From: Cupriavidus pampae
Lineage (GTDB): Bacteria > Pseudomonadota > Gammaproteobacteria > Burkholderiales > Burkholderiaceae
Assembly (NCBI RefSeq): GCF_914271485.1
Contig: NZ_CAJZAG010000001.1
Span: forward strand, 248,001 to 312,000
Length of the DNA: 64,000 nucleotides
Reading direction: 5' to 3'
The notes beneath the pieces were generated by a model, which did not search any database, was not told the origin of the DNA, and worked only from the letters and a program-made list of their open reading frames with translations. Position numbers and translations under genes: made by a program. Within the stretch, counting starts at the first letter, position 1. Each line of letters starts with the position of its first letter. Below are positions 9,777 through 18,271 of this stretch, piece after piece.

Positions 9777-9848
9777 CAATCGAGAACGAATGGGTTCGGG
9801 TTCCGGCGGGCCTCGGTATTGAGGCCGCTGGTCATGCGTATGTGTCGA

Positions 9849-12119
9849 TCAGCGACCCACTGGCCCGCCACTGGCGGAGGGCGTGGCGGGCTTGCGGCGA
9901 AACAGATGGCGCATCTCGCGACTCAGGTGGAACATCACGTTCTGAAAGCCCATCAGGCCGATACGGAAGATCTGGCTGGCGGCCATGCGCGGCGCATCGC
10001 GGCGCTTGTTGCCCCACGAGTCGATCCACGCATCGGCGCGCGAGAACGTGCATTGCACGAACGCCATCTCCTCTTGCGGCGACATCGCGGCGAGTTCGAG
10101 TCCGGTATGTCGCGCGCCATGGAACACGACGCGCGCGGGGAACGTATGCTCGGCGTTCTGCAGGTAGAGCGAGATATGGACCGCGTCGCCGATGCTGGCC
10201 GGTACGCCCTGCGGCAGGCGGATGCCAAGCCCGCCTTCGGCAAAGTCCACGGTTTCGCACACATACGCGCGGCCGTCGGCGAAGCGCAGCGTGGCCGGCA
10301 GTTTCATCGCCACGCGATGGGCCACGCGGATCTGGCGCGACTCGCTGGCTACCGCGATCGATGCGCCCAGGATAATCAGGTTGTAGATGGTCCAGATCAG
10401 GTTCAGCACGACCGTGGTGGCCTCGTGCGTGTTCCACACGGCCAGCCGTCCGATGCCAATGCCCACGCCGATCAGGTTCGCAATCAGCAGGATGAGATAC
10501 GGCCGCGAGATGATCCAGTCGAAGTACGCTTCCTCGATCACGCCGCCTTTCGGCGTCACGTTGAACTTGCCGGCCGCAGGGTTGAAGAACGCGACCATGG
10601 TCGGCCGCATGATGTACCACGCGAGCACCGACTCGTAGACCTCGTTCCAGAACGAATGCCGGAACTTGCCCTGCACGCGCGAGTTGGTCATGTTGGCGTG
10701 CAACAGGTGCGGCAGCGCGAAGATCGCGATGGTCAGCGCGGGTGCCTGAATCACGTGCGCGCCGAAGAGGAGATAAGCCAGTGGCGCGGTCAGGAACACG
10801 AGCCGCGGCAGGCCGTAGAAGAAATGCAGCATCGCGTTGAGGTAGCACAAGCGTTGCGGCAGCTTCAGGCCCGGGCCCAGCAGCGGGTTGTCGAGCCGGC
10901 AGATCTGCGCCATGCCACGCGCCCAGCGGATACGCTGCCCGACGTGGCCGGACAGGCTTTCCGTGGCGAGGCCGGCCGCCTGCGGAATCGCCAGATAGGC
11001 GGTGCCGTAGCCCTTGCGGTGCAGCTTGAGCGCGGTGTGCGCGTCCTCGGTCACGGTCTCGATCGCGATGCCGCCCACTTCGAGCAACGGCGCGCGCCGG
11101 ATGACCGCGCACGAACCGCAGAAGAACGTACCGTTCCACAGGTCGTTGCCATCCTGCACCAGACCGTAGAACAGCTCGCCTTCGTTCGGTACGTCCTGGA
11201 ACGTATTGAGGTTCTTCTCGAACGGATCGGGCGAGAAGAAGTAGTGGGGCGTCTGCAGCATCGCGAGCTTGGCATCCTTGATGAACCAGCCCATGCAGAC
11301 CTGCAGGAACGAGCGCGTGGGGATATGGTCGCAGTCGAAGATCGCCACGTACTCGCCGGATGTGTTCTTGAGCGCCTCGTTGATATTGCCGGCCTTGGCG
11401 TGCCGGTTGTGATTGCGCGTGACGTGCGCCACGCCCACTTCCTCGCAGAACGCGCGGAATTCCTCGCGGCGGCCATCGTCGAGCACGTAGACGTTGATCT
11501 TGTCGCGTGGCCAGTCCAGCGACATCGCGGCGAACACGGTCGGCTTTACCACCGACAGCGGCTCGTTATAGGTGGGGATGAAGATATCCACCGTCGGCCA
11601 CGTCGTGCTGTCCTTCGGCATGGCCGCGGGCTTGCGGTTGAGCGGCCACGCGGTCTGAAAGTAGCCGAGCAGCAGCACGAGGAACGCATAGATCTCGGCC
11701 ATCACCAGGCCGATGCCGAACGCCGCATCGATCCAGCTCTCGAAACCGATGGTCTCGGTCAGGCGCCAATACATATAGCGGCTGGAGGCGGCGATCGACA
11801 ACAGCACCAGCATCAGCGTGGCCAGATGGCCGCGCACGCGGTTCAGGTAGATAGCCAGCGCGAAGCTGGCCGCGGCGAACGCGATCTGCTGATAGAAGTC
11901 CAGCGGCACGCTGATGACCAGCGCGAACATGAACAGGCCGGCCAGCAGTGCGATGGTGCGGAAGATCGTGTGATCCCAGACGGGCAGCGAGATAAAGCGA
12001 TCGATCAGCCGGTGGACCACGCCCGCGCCGGAGCGCGCGCGGCGCCGGGCCGACGCCTTTTCCCGTGACGACTGCGATTTGCCTTTGGGCTTCGCTTTGG
12101 TCTTCGCACTCGCGCTCAC
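9849..12119 (-). CDS. bcsA: Cellulose synthase catalytic subunit A (UDP-forming) with PilZ domain
   Basis: The 756-residue membrane protein polymerises UDP-glucose into cellulose at the inner membrane. The family-2 glycosyltransferase motifs are all present: DDGR (214-217), DCDH (262-265), TED (357-359) and QRIRW (395-399), flanked by multiple transmembrane helices. The C-terminal PilZ domain has the c-di-GMP-binding arginines in ESRQIRVAHR (593-602) and DFAEGGLG (625-632), so activity should depend on c-di-GMP. The start is a GTG at 12119 that overlaps the bcsQ stop (GTGA) and has GGGAGA six bases upstream; it is better supported than the ATG at 12161 inside bcsQ. Confidence 0.95.
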   Translation of the reverse strand: MSASAKTKAKPKGKSQSSREKASARRRARSGAGVVHRLIDRFISLPVWDHTIFRTIALLAGLFMFALVISVPLDFYQQIAFAAASFALAIYLNRVRGHLATLMLVLLSIAASSRYMYWRLTETIGFESWIDAAFGIGLVMAEIYAFLVLLLGYFQTAWPLNRKPAAMPKDSTTWPTVDIFIPTYNEPLSVVKPTVFAAMSLDWPRDKINVYVLDDGRREEFRAFCEEVGVAHVTRNHNRHAKAGNINEALKNTSGEYVAIFDCDHIPTRSFLQVCMGWFIKDAKLAMLQTPHYFFSPDPFEKNLNTFQDVPNEGELFYGLVQDGNDLWNGTFFCGSCAVIRRAPLLEVGGIAIETVTEDAHTALKLHRKGYGTAYLAIPQAAGLATESLSGHVGQRIRWARGMAQICRLDNPLLGPGLKLPQRLCYLNAMLHFFYGLPRLVFLTAPLAYLLFGAHVIQAPALTIAIFALPHLLHANMTNSRVQGKFRHSFWNEVYESVLAWYIMRPTMVAFFNPAAGKFNVTPKGGVIEEAYFDWIISRPYLILLIANLIGVGIGIGRLAVWNTHEATTVVLNLIWTIYNLIILGASIAVASESRQIRVAHRVAMKLPATLRFADGRAYVCETVDFAEGGLGIRLPQGVPASIGDAVHISLYLQNAEHTFPARVVFHGARHTGLELAAMSPQEEMAFVQCTFSRADAWIDSWGNKRRDAPRMAASQIFRIGLMGFQNVMFHLSREMRHLFRRKPATPSASGGPVGR

Positions 12120-12892
12120 GCGGTATCTCCCGGGGCGGTGGTCAGCCGTTGGCGCAGCCATGCCGCGCAGCGCTGGATATCGTTGCCGGCCTGGCTGTGC
12201 GGGCTGTATTCGAACACGCTACGGTCGTAGGCCAGCGCTTCGGGCACGGCCTGATCCTGATGCACGACCCCCAGCACGCGACTGCCCAACTGCTCGCGCA
12301 ACACCTGCACCACGTCCTTGCCCAGCTTGCGGCTCACATCGACCTGATTGATCACATGCACCTGACCGAGAAAATCCGGGCGGTTCGCGCAGTAGGTATG
12401 GATCAGGTCTTCCATCAGCGGCAGCGTGGCGTACGACGCGGCATCGGCCAGCGTCACGGACACACAGATGTGCGCGCAGGTCAGCGCCTGGCGCATATAA
12501 GGCGACGGGCCCGGCGGCGTGTCGATGACGACCACGTCGTTGCGGCTCAGGCCCAGCGCGTCGAGCTGGCTGCGCAGCCAGTTGGGATGCGTGGCCAGAT
12601 GTTGCTCGAAGCGGGAGCGGTCGAGCTCGGTCAGGCTGCCGAACGGCAGCACCAGCACGCGTGAACGGCCTTGATAGATGCTCTCGATCCAGCGTTCGCC
12701 CGCGAGCGTCGCGCGCGCGTGGCCCGCGACTTCCTGCGGCGCCATGCCGAAGTGCAGGCGCAGGGCGTTCTGCGGGTCCAGGTCGACGGCCAGCACGCGT
12801 TCGCCGGCCAGGGCGAGCGACTCCGCAAGATTGGCGGACAGCGTGGTCTTGCCCACGCCGCCCTTGGCGGATACGACAGCAATAATCTTCAC
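12116..12892 (-). CDS. bcsQ: Cellulose biosynthesis MinD/ParA-like ATPase BcsQ
   Basis: The 258-residue protein begins VKIIAVVSAKGGVGKTT, with the deviant Walker A lysine signature typical of MinD/ParA ATPases, and contains 'DLDPQNALRLHFGM' and 'VVIDTPPGPSP'. BcsQ helps localise or assemble the cellulose synthase at the cell pole. The GTG start at 12892 overlaps the bcsP stop codon as GTGA. The same frame stays open upstream to 13480, but that part is out of frame with bcsP and has no family similarity, so I exclude it. Confidence 0.93.
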   Translation of the reverse strand: MKIIAVVSAKGGVGKTTLSANLAESLALAGERVLAVDLDPQNALRLHFGMAPQEVAGHARATLAGERWIESIYQGRSRVLVLPFGSLTELDRSRFEQHLATHPNWLRSQLDALGLSRNDVVVIDTPPGPSPYMRQALTCAHICVSVTLADAASYATLPLMEDLIHTYCANRPDFLGQVHVINQVDVSRKLGKDVVQVLREQLGSRVLGVVHQDQAVPEALAYDRSVFEYSPHSQAGNDIQRCAAWLRQRLTTAPGDTA

Positions 12893-13443
12893 GAGCGATT
12901 CAGTCGATCGAGGAACGAACGGCGAACGGGGGTGCGTTCGGCCGGGGCTGATGCTTCCGCACGGCCTTCGAGCCGCGCGAAAACGCTTTGTAGATTGCCC
13001 GACGCGGGTGCCACCGGGCGCGGCTGCGCGGGGGCTTCTCGCGGAGGCAGGGACGTTGCCGGCTGCCACAGCGGCGCGGCGGTGGCGGGAGCTGCCTGCA
13101 CTTCGCGGGGCGCTGCGGGCGACGCGATCGGGGCCGCCACAGAGGTTGTCGCAGGGGGTGCCACAGGGGTCGCCACGGGGGGTGCCGCATACGGTGCCGG
13201 CGCGGCGAAGCGCGAGGCCATGCCGCCATCGGCAGGCGCGGCCGGGCTGGCCGGGATGCCGGACGTCAGCGACGACGCCTGCACCGGCGGCGTCGGCAGC
13301 GATTGATCGGCGCGCATGGACGCCAGCAATGGCCAGCGGTCGCGCGCTTCCGTCGCGGCGTCTTCGCGCACGATCTCGCGATAGGTATCGGTGCGTCCGC
13401 CGAAACGGTCGAACAGTTTGGTGAGGTCGTCTGACTGGCTCAT
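12889..13443 (-). CDS. bcsP: Proline-rich cellulose biosynthesis protein BcsP
   Basis: The 184-residue protein starts MSQSDDLTKLFDRFGG, is followed by a long Pro/Ala-rich middle (about residues 60-150), and ends with 'LQSVFARLEG' and a basic 'RRSFLDRLNRS'. This layout matches BcsP, which precedes bcsQ in beta-proteobacterial bcsD-type operons; it resembles the enterobacterial BcsO. A function in organising the synthase or interacting with BcsD is proposed for the family, not shown here. AGGAAAG lies nine bases before the start. The stop codon overlaps the bcsQ GTG start. Confidence 0.8.
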   Translation of the reverse strand: MSQSDDLTKLFDRFGGRTDTYREIVREDAATEARDRWPLLASMRADQSLPTPPVQASSLTSGIPASPAAPADGGMASRFAAPAPYAAPPVATPVAPPATTSVAAPIASPAAPREVQAAPATAAPLWQPATSLPPREAPAQPRPVAPASGNLQSVFARLEGRAEASAPAERTPVRRSFLDRLNRS

Positions 13444-13501
13444 GGCAATTTACTTTCCTGGCGGCTGCCGCCGGACACACTCCGGCATGCGGTCGCGCCA
13501 G

Positions 13502-14023
13502 TCATCGTCCGAATCGAAACTCCACACTTCCCGTGGCATCGACAGCCGATTGCTGCGACACCTGAAGCGCATCTGAAGAGCCGAGCGTACGGAACCAGTG
13601 CTGATAGGCGCCTTGCAGAAACGCACTGCTCCACGCATCGGATGACTCGCCGAACGCGGTGCGCAGTGGCGCGCAGTGATGACGGATCACCAGCGCGTCG
13701 CCGTTGTCCTCGATGCCGGTCCAGCCCCAGTCGACTTCGAGCCATACTTGTGCAATGGCGCGCTCGAGTTCAGCGAGTGACTCGCACGGGCCGAGGTCGA
13801 AACGTTGGGCAAAGCGTGCACCAATTCGCGCCATGAATTCGCGTGCGCCGGCCGGACTCATCTGCGCCACGAGCTCTTCGCCGAGCACGCCAAGAAAGTC
13901 TCGCCACTGTGTTGCGCAGTGGCGCTCGGTCAGGTATTGAAGGGCCGCTTCGTTCACGTGAGCATCCAATCTTTTGCCGGAGGCGGCGTTTTTGATGTTG
14001 TCCGAATTAGTGAGCACTTGCAA
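13502..14023 (-). CDS. bcsD: Cellulose synthase subunit D
   Basis: The protein has up to 173 residues and matches BcsD, the periplasmic/cytoskeletal octamer-forming subunit that helps arrange glucan chains in type I bcs operons. Visible family-like segments include 'LQYLTERHCATQWRDFLGVL', 'LAELERAIAQVWLEVDWGW' and a terminal 'VEFRFGR'. It is the first gene of the operon. No ATG starts the frame: the likeliest starts are TTG at 14023 or GTG at 14017, and neither has a clear Shine-Dalgarno sequence, so the 5' end is uncertain. A gap of 58 bases separates it from bcsP. Confidence 0.85.
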   Translation of the reverse strand: MQVLTNSDNIKNAASGKRLDAHVNEAALQYLTERHCATQWRDFLGVLGEELVAQMSPAGAREFMARIGARFAQRFDLGPCESLAELERAIAQVWLEVDWGWTGIEDNGDALVIRHHCAPLRTAFGESSDAWSSAFLQGAYQHWFRTLGSSDALQVSQQSAVDATGSVEFRFGR

Positions 14024-14043
14024 AGGAATTGAAATTAATACAT

Positions 14044-14062
14044 AGGGCGTGCACCGCGCCCT
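14044..14062. promoter_or_regulatory. Short inverted repeat upstream of bcsD
   Basis: AGGGCG and CGCCCT form a six-base inverted repeat around a seven-base centre, about 20-40 bases upstream of the bcsD start. It may be an operator or a leader hairpin of the cellulose operon. No experimental or family evidence supports a specific regulator. Confidence 0.3.
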
Positions 14063-14150
14063 GTTTCAAGAATGCAACAGCTAATGAGCGAAGTTGAGAT
14101 CAGACTTAAGTGCCATGCTGTTTTTGCATGAAGCGTGCCGGTGACGCGTG

Positions 14151-14171
14151 AAAGAATGTGGCCCATTCTTT
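14151..14171. promoter_or_regulatory. Perfect inverted repeat upstream of the aminotransferase gene
   Basis: AAAGAATG and CATTCTTT form a perfect eight-base inverted repeat separated by TGGCC, ending 24 bases before the ATG at 14196 and lying in the 172-base divergent spacer shared with the cellulose operon. It could be an operator for either direction. No cognate regulator is recognisable. Confidence 0.4.
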
Positions 14172-14195
14172 GTGCAGTCTTCACTTAAAAGCGCC

Positions 14196-15065
14196 ATGAC
14201 CGAACCTGTCGTTTATCTCAATGGGGACATGCTGCCCCTCTCCGAAGCGCGCATCCCCGTGCTCGACCGCGGGTTTATCTTTGGCGACGGCATCTACGAA
14301 GTCATCCCGCTGTATGACGCCAGGCCATTCCGCGCGCAGCAGCATCTGGCGCGCCTTCAACGCAGCCTCGCGTCGATCGGCATCCCCGATCCGTTCTCGG
14401 CCACGGAATGGCTCGCGTTGATCACGCGCGTGGTGACTGCCAACGCGCTTGGTGATCAAATGGTTTACATCCAGGTCACGCGCGGTGTGGCGAAACGTGC
14501 GCATGCGTTCCCGAAGGAAGTGACGCCGACCGTACTGATCATGACCAACCCGCTGGTGCTGCCGGCAGCGGCATTGCGCGAGAAGGGTGTGGCGTGCGTG
14601 ACGATGGAAGACCGCCGCTGGCTCAACTGCCAGATCAAGTCGGTCTCGCTGCTCGGTAATGTGCTGGCCGCGCAACATGCGGCCGTAAACGGCGTAACTG
14701 AAACCATCCAGTTTCGCGACGGCTTCCTGACCGAAGCGTCGTCGTCGAACGTCTGGGTGGTGAAGGGCGGACGCGTGTCGGCACCGCCGAAGGACAACCT
14801 GATCCTCGAAGGGATTCGCTACGGTCTGATGGAAGAGTTGTGCGCGGCGATGGATATCTCGCTGGAGGCGCGTCGCATTACCCGCGACGAAGTGTTCGGC
14901 GCGGATGAGCTGATCATCTCGTCGGCGACCAAAGAGATCCTGCCCGTGGTCACGCTCGATGGCAGCACGATCGGCACGGGCCAGCCGGGTCCGGTGTTCG
15001 CGAAGCTGTATGCGGGCTATCAGGCCGCCAAGCTCGCTTCGAGTGACGAATTAACCACGTCCTGA
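14196..15065 (+). CDS. dat: D-amino-acid aminotransferase (class IV PLP enzyme)
   Basis: The 289-residue protein is a class IV pyridoxal-phosphate aminotransferase. It begins MTEPVVYLNGDMLPLSEARI, has 'VLDRGFIFGDGIYEVI', the Schiff-base lysine in NCQIKSVSLLGNVLA, and 'EASSSNVWVVKGGRV'. Such enzymes interconvert D-alanine and D-glutamate with 2-oxo acids; the branched-chain and aminodeoxychorismate lyase relatives share the fold, but the sequence pattern fits D-alanine transaminase best. A GTG at 14148 would extend the frame, but the family begins at 14196. It is divergent from the cellulose operon. Confidence 0.88.
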   Translation: MTEPVVYLNGDMLPLSEARIPVLDRGFIFGDGIYEVIPLYDARPFRAQQHLARLQRSLASIGIPDPFSATEWLALITRVVTANALGDQMVYIQVTRGVAKRAHAFPKEVTPTVLIMTNPLVLPAAALREKGVACVTMEDRRWLNCQIKSVSLLGNVLAAQHAAVNGVTETIQFRDGFLTEASSSNVWVVKGGRVSAPPKDNLILEGIRYGLMEELCAAMDISLEARRITRDEVFGADELIISSATKEILPVVTLDGSTIGTGQPGPVFAKLYAGYQAAKLASSDELTTS

Positions 15066-15133
15066 CCGCGATGTGACCCTCAGCGGCACGCGTGCTACGA
15101 TGCCCGCGGGCGAACTGCTGAAGGAGGCCAGCC

Positions 15134-15415
15134 ATGGCCAAGCGCGGACGTAGCCGTCGTGTCCTGAAGGAAGAAGTCAGCCGGCGGGTGCATCAGATCG
15201 ACGAAGTGGCCGAGGACGGCGCGCATATCCGCGTGCCCGATCCCGTGCCGCACGCGCGTGATGCGCGCGGGCGCAATTGGGACATGCCGCACTTTGGCAA
15301 TGCGCGCGGATACGAGGCCAGCATTCGTGCGGTGGTGGACGATGTGCGCGAGGAGTTCGACCTCGACGACGAGGCCGACGGGCACGTGTCGCGTACGCCG
15401 AATCCATTCGAATAG
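15134..15415 (+). CDS. Conserved small charged protein of unknown function
   Basis: The 93-residue protein starts MAKRGRSRRVLKEEVSRRV and is basic at the N terminus and acidic at the C terminus (DDVREEFDLDDEAD). A strong ribosome-binding site (AAGGAGG) stands seven bases before the ATG, which supports it as a real gene. It has no transmembrane segment or recognised domain. It lies between the aminotransferase gene and the convergent lipoprotein gene, four bases from the latter's stop. Confidence 0.7.
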   Translation: MAKRGRSRRVLKEEVSRRVHQIDEVAEDGAHIRVPDPVPHARDARGRNWDMPHFGNARGYEASIRAVVDDVREEFDLDDEADGHVSRTPNPFE

Positions 15416-15419
15416 GCGT

Positions 15420-15944
15420 TCAGTCCACCGTCACGATGATGGCCACGCGCCGGTTCTCGGCGCGACCCGTCGCGGTCGTGTTGTCCGCCACCGGACGCGA
15501 CTTGCCAAGCCCCCGCACCTCGATGCGTTCGCGCGTGAGGCCCGCCTCGACCAGTAGCTTCGCCACCGCCACCGCGCGCCGGAACGACAGGCGCTGGTTG
15601 TAGTCGTCGGTGCCGACATCATCGGTATGCCCATCCACGCGAACATGTTCGATGCCGGCCCGCGACAGCGCGCGCCCGACATCGAGCACCGCGCACTGCC
15701 GCGTGCTCGTGACGGTGTCTTCGTCGAAGCCAAACAGCACCTTGTGCGGCAACCCCAGTTCCCACCCCTGTTCCGTCAGCGCAAAGCCCTGTTCCTTCAA
15801 CACGGTGACCTGTGCCGGGCTCAGCTTAGGCTGCGGCTGCGGGGGCGGCGTGGTCTGGCAGCCGGCCATGCCGACCAGGCAGGCCAGCGCGCAGACGAGC
15901 AGGGTCATGGCGAGCCAGGGTTGGCGCGCGAGCGGGAGTGGCAT
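15420..15944 (-). CDS. OmpA-like peptidoglycan-binding lipoprotein (YfiB-like)
   Basis: The 174-residue protein has a lipoprotein signal peptide (lipobox VGMAGC), a short Pro/Gln spacer and an OmpA_C domain with 'HVRVDGHTDDVGTDDYNQRLSFRRA' broken only by normal variation and 'GLGKSRPVADN', the peptidoglycan-binding segments. In YfiBNR systems the outer-membrane lipoprotein YfiB sequesters the repressor YfiR and so frees the cyclase YfiN. The start at 15944 has GAGGAG about ten bases upstream and lies 13 bases after the cyclase gene's stop, so it is the last gene of a yfiR-yfiN-yfiB order operon. The pathway role is inferred from domain and synteny. Confidence 0.82.
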   Translation of the reverse strand: MPLPLARQPWLAMTLLVCALACLVGMAGCQTTPPPQPQPKLSPAQVTVLKEQGFALTEQGWELGLPHKVLFGFDEDTVTSTRQCAVLDVGRALSRAGIEHVRVDGHTDDVGTDDYNQRLSFRRAVAVAKLLVEAGLTRERIEVRGLGKSRPVADNTTATGRAENRRVAIIVTVD

Positions 15945-15957
15945 CGGTGACGACTCC

Positions 15958-17307
15958 TCAGACCAGGGTGTCGGGCGGCGTTGGCTCGGCGCTGCGCCAC
16001 GTGGCGCCCGAGTGCCGCTTGGCCCCGTACATCGCAACGTCGGCCGCATGGAGCAGCCCCTTGGCGCTGCGCGCGTGCACCGGGTAGATGGCCAGGCCGA
16101 TGCTCATCGGCGCGACGATGGTGCCGCCAGCGGGCAGCATCAATGGCGACTGCATGGCCTCGAGGATATGCTCGGCGATCTCCGCCGCATCCTCGGGCTG
16201 ACGCAGGCCGGTGGCCAGCACCGCGAACTCGTCGCCGCCCAGCCGTGCCACGAGGTCCGTCTCGCGCAGGCAGCCACGCAGGCGCTGGGCAATGCCGATG
16301 AGCACGGCATCGCCGGCCGCGTGGCCATGGCGGTCGTTGATGTTCTTGAAGTCGTCACTGTCTAGGTAGAGCACGGCGGTATGCTGGTTACGCGCGGCGG
16401 CACTGCGTACGGCGAGTTCCAGTGCCTCTTCGAAGGCCGCGCGGTTGAGCAATCCTGTCAGACCGTCGTGCGTCGCACGGTGCGCGAGCGAACGGTTCTC
16501 GTGCTGCAGCTGGTTCTGCCATGCCTCGAGTTCGTCGAGCAGACCGTTGAAATCCTCACCCAGCGCATTGAGCTCGGCAATGCGCGCGGGCGGCATGCGC
16601 TGGCCAAACGCGCGTTCGGAACGCACCGCATGCGCCACGCGCATCAGGTTGCGTACCGGGTCGATGATATGCACGATCATGCGGCTCGACATGTAGTGCG
16701 CGCCGATCGCCGTCAATAACAGGCAGGCGAGCAGCCCCAGCGTGCCCTGCACGAGGAAATGCAGTAACGCCACCGGATCGCCCGCCACCTCGACGCTGCC
16801 CACGCGCTGGGCCTCGTGATAGATCGGCTGCTCCACCGGGCCCGAGGTCAGCAGGTCGCTGGCGATGCGTCGCAGCGCGGGAAAGCGCTGCGTATCCTCA
16901 TGTTGCCAGATGGCCAGTTGCTGATGGTCGCGATCGAACACCTTTGCCACCGCGAGATCCTCGCTGGCCGCGATGGCCGATAGCGTCTCCGTGGTGGCCG
17001 CGGTGTCGCGGAACACGACCGGCGCTTCCACGGTATAGGCGATGGAGCGCGCCACGAGCCGCAGGTTGTGATCGGCGTAGGCGCGCAGCGCGGTCAGGCC
17101 GAGCGCGGTCAGCGATATGCCGGCGGTGCAGACCGCGATCAGCGCCACGCTCAGGTGGATGCGTCGCAGCGTGCCATATAGCGTCGGCCGAGCGTGAGGC
17201 GCGGTGGCCTTGCGTGCCGGCAACGCGGTGGTCGTCGTTGTCGCCCCACTCGTCGATGAGGACGACGCGGTCGAGGGCGGCGGAGGGGGCGTGCGCGGCG
17301 CGTTCAT
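15958..17307 (-). CDS. Membrane diguanylate cyclase with CHASE8 sensor and HAMP (YfiN/TpbB-like)
   Basis: The 449-residue protein has a Pro/Ser/Thr-rich cytoplasmic start, transmembrane helices at about 54-76 and 183-205 enclosing a CHASE8-like periplasmic domain (83-178), a HAMP region, and a GGDEF domain. The active site GGDEF is intact (357-361), and RETD (348-351), five residues upstream, is a complete inhibitory I-site. It should make c-di-GMP and be feedback-inhibited. The ATG at 17307 overlaps the upstream gene's stop as ATGA. With the YfiR-like and YfiB-like neighbours it forms a YfiBNR-type module close to the PilZ-bearing cellulose synthase. Confidence 0.9.
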   Translation of the reverse strand: MNAPRTPPPPPSTASSSSTSGATTTTTALPARKATAPHARPTLYGTLRRIHLSVALIAVCTAGISLTALGLTALRAYADHNLRLVARSIAYTVEAPVVFRDTAATTETLSAIAASEDLAVAKVFDRDHQQLAIWQHEDTQRFPALRRIASDLLTSGPVEQPIYHEAQRVGSVEVAGDPVALLHFLVQGTLGLLACLLLTAIGAHYMSSRMIVHIIDPVRNLMRVAHAVRSERAFGQRMPPARIAELNALGEDFNGLLDELEAWQNQLQHENRSLAHRATHDGLTGLLNRAAFEEALELAVRSAAARNQHTAVLYLDSDDFKNINDRHGHAAGDAVLIGIAQRLRGCLRETDLVARLGGDEFAVLATGLRQPEDAAEIAEHILEAMQSPLMLPAGGTIVAPMSIGLAIYPVHARSAKGLLHAADVAMYGAKRHSGATWRSAEPTPPDTLV

Positions 17308-17912
17308 GATGCGGGTGTCTTGCGCCGGCCGAGCTGCAGCACGCCCGGGTGTACATGAATGCCGCTGCGCGCGATCGAATCCAGATTCACGCGAAACGAC
17401 ACCTGATTGTCGCGAATATTCAGGCAGAACATGCTGCCTGCCTCGCACTCGAAGTCTTCCTCCGCGATCACCAGTACCGGCTTGCCGGCAAGTTCGTCGG
17501 CCAGGCGTTTGCGGCGCGCGTCGGACACCGCGCCGACGTACAGCGCATCGCAGCCGGGCGTGAGCGCATCCGTCATCAGATCGACGCGGCGCGACTCGAC
17601 GAAGCGGCCCGAGGTCAGCGCGCCGCCTTCCATCAGCTTGCCCGCATAACGCGTGCCGGTGTCGACGCAGAGCCGCACGGTATCGCGCTCGGCAGGCCAG
17701 CGCGCGTAGCTGAGCAGGCTCATGACGACGCGCGCCACCGCGTCCTGGCGCGTGATCGGGCCGCCGGACGGCGACGTGGGCGCGGAGGATGGCGCGAGTG
17801 GCGCCCCCGTGACGGCGGACCCCTGCGCGAACGCGGTCGTGGACGGCATTGCCGTCTGCGCGGTCACGAGTGCCAGCGCCAGACCGGCGCGGCAGAAGAA
17901 GAGGGCGGCCAT
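17304..17912 (-). CDS. Periplasmic YfiR-family repressor of the diguanylate cyclase
   Basis: The 202-residue protein starts with a signal peptide (MAALFFCRAGLALALV... ending AFAQG), has a 40-residue Pro/Ser/Ala linker, then a YfiR/DUF4154 domain with 'LLSYARWPAE', 'ALYVGAVSDARRKRLADELAGKPVLVIAE' and 'MFCLNIRDNQVSFRVNLD'. YfiR binds the periplasmic part of YfiN and keeps it inactive; two conserved cysteines in the later half (CEAGSMFC) fit the redox-sensitive disulfide known for the family. It is the first gene of the operon. The start at 17912 gives the signal peptide directly. Confidence 0.83.
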   Translation of the reverse strand: MAALFFCRAGLALALVTAQTAMPSTTAFAQGSAVTGAPLAPSSAPTSPSGGPITRQDAVARVVMSLLSYARWPAERDTVRLCVDTGTRYAGKLMEGGALTSGRFVESRRVDLMTDALTPGCDALYVGAVSDARRKRLADELAGKPVLVIAEEDFECEAGSMFCLNIRDNQVSFRVNLDSIARSGIHVHPGVLQLGRRKTPAS

Positions 17913-18271
17913 GTCGAGGGATGGGCGCGTAGCGCCAGTGCGATAAGAAGCGATAACGAAAAACAAATGATTGGTAATGGCACTGGTGTGACGGGGACGA
18001 CCGCTATCGTGTGTACGGCGGATACGATAGGCGCCGCTCTCTGGCGGCGTCGGTGGTCCAGAACACGCAGGGCCTCATTGCTGTTTCGGCGCGACTCGCA
18101 AAAACTGTAGACCGAAAATCCTGCGCCGGGGATCGATTCAAACGCGCGAGGCAGGCCCCGCCTCAGTTTCCCCAGTAATTTCCCGATACCCTTTCTTACA
18201 TCGAAGCATCGCGGCGATGGCTAGACTGCCATCGAATGCTTTGAATACAAGACAACAACCAAAGGGTTTGC
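17913..18271. other. Divergent intergenic region
   Basis: This 359-base stretch separates the divergent yfiR-like and His/Gly-rich protein genes. It is somewhat less GC-rich than the coding DNA and must hold promoters for both directions. I see no convincing -35/-10 pair, hairpin or small gene in it. Confidence 0.5.

Noticed and set aside
9633..12068. An 811-codon open frame on the plus strand
   Set aside because: It is the antisense shadow of bcsA, whose catalytic motifs are all present.
12893..13480. Upstream extension of bcsQ
   Set aside because: The extension overlaps bcsP in another frame and has no similarity; the GTGA overlap at 12892 is the better start.
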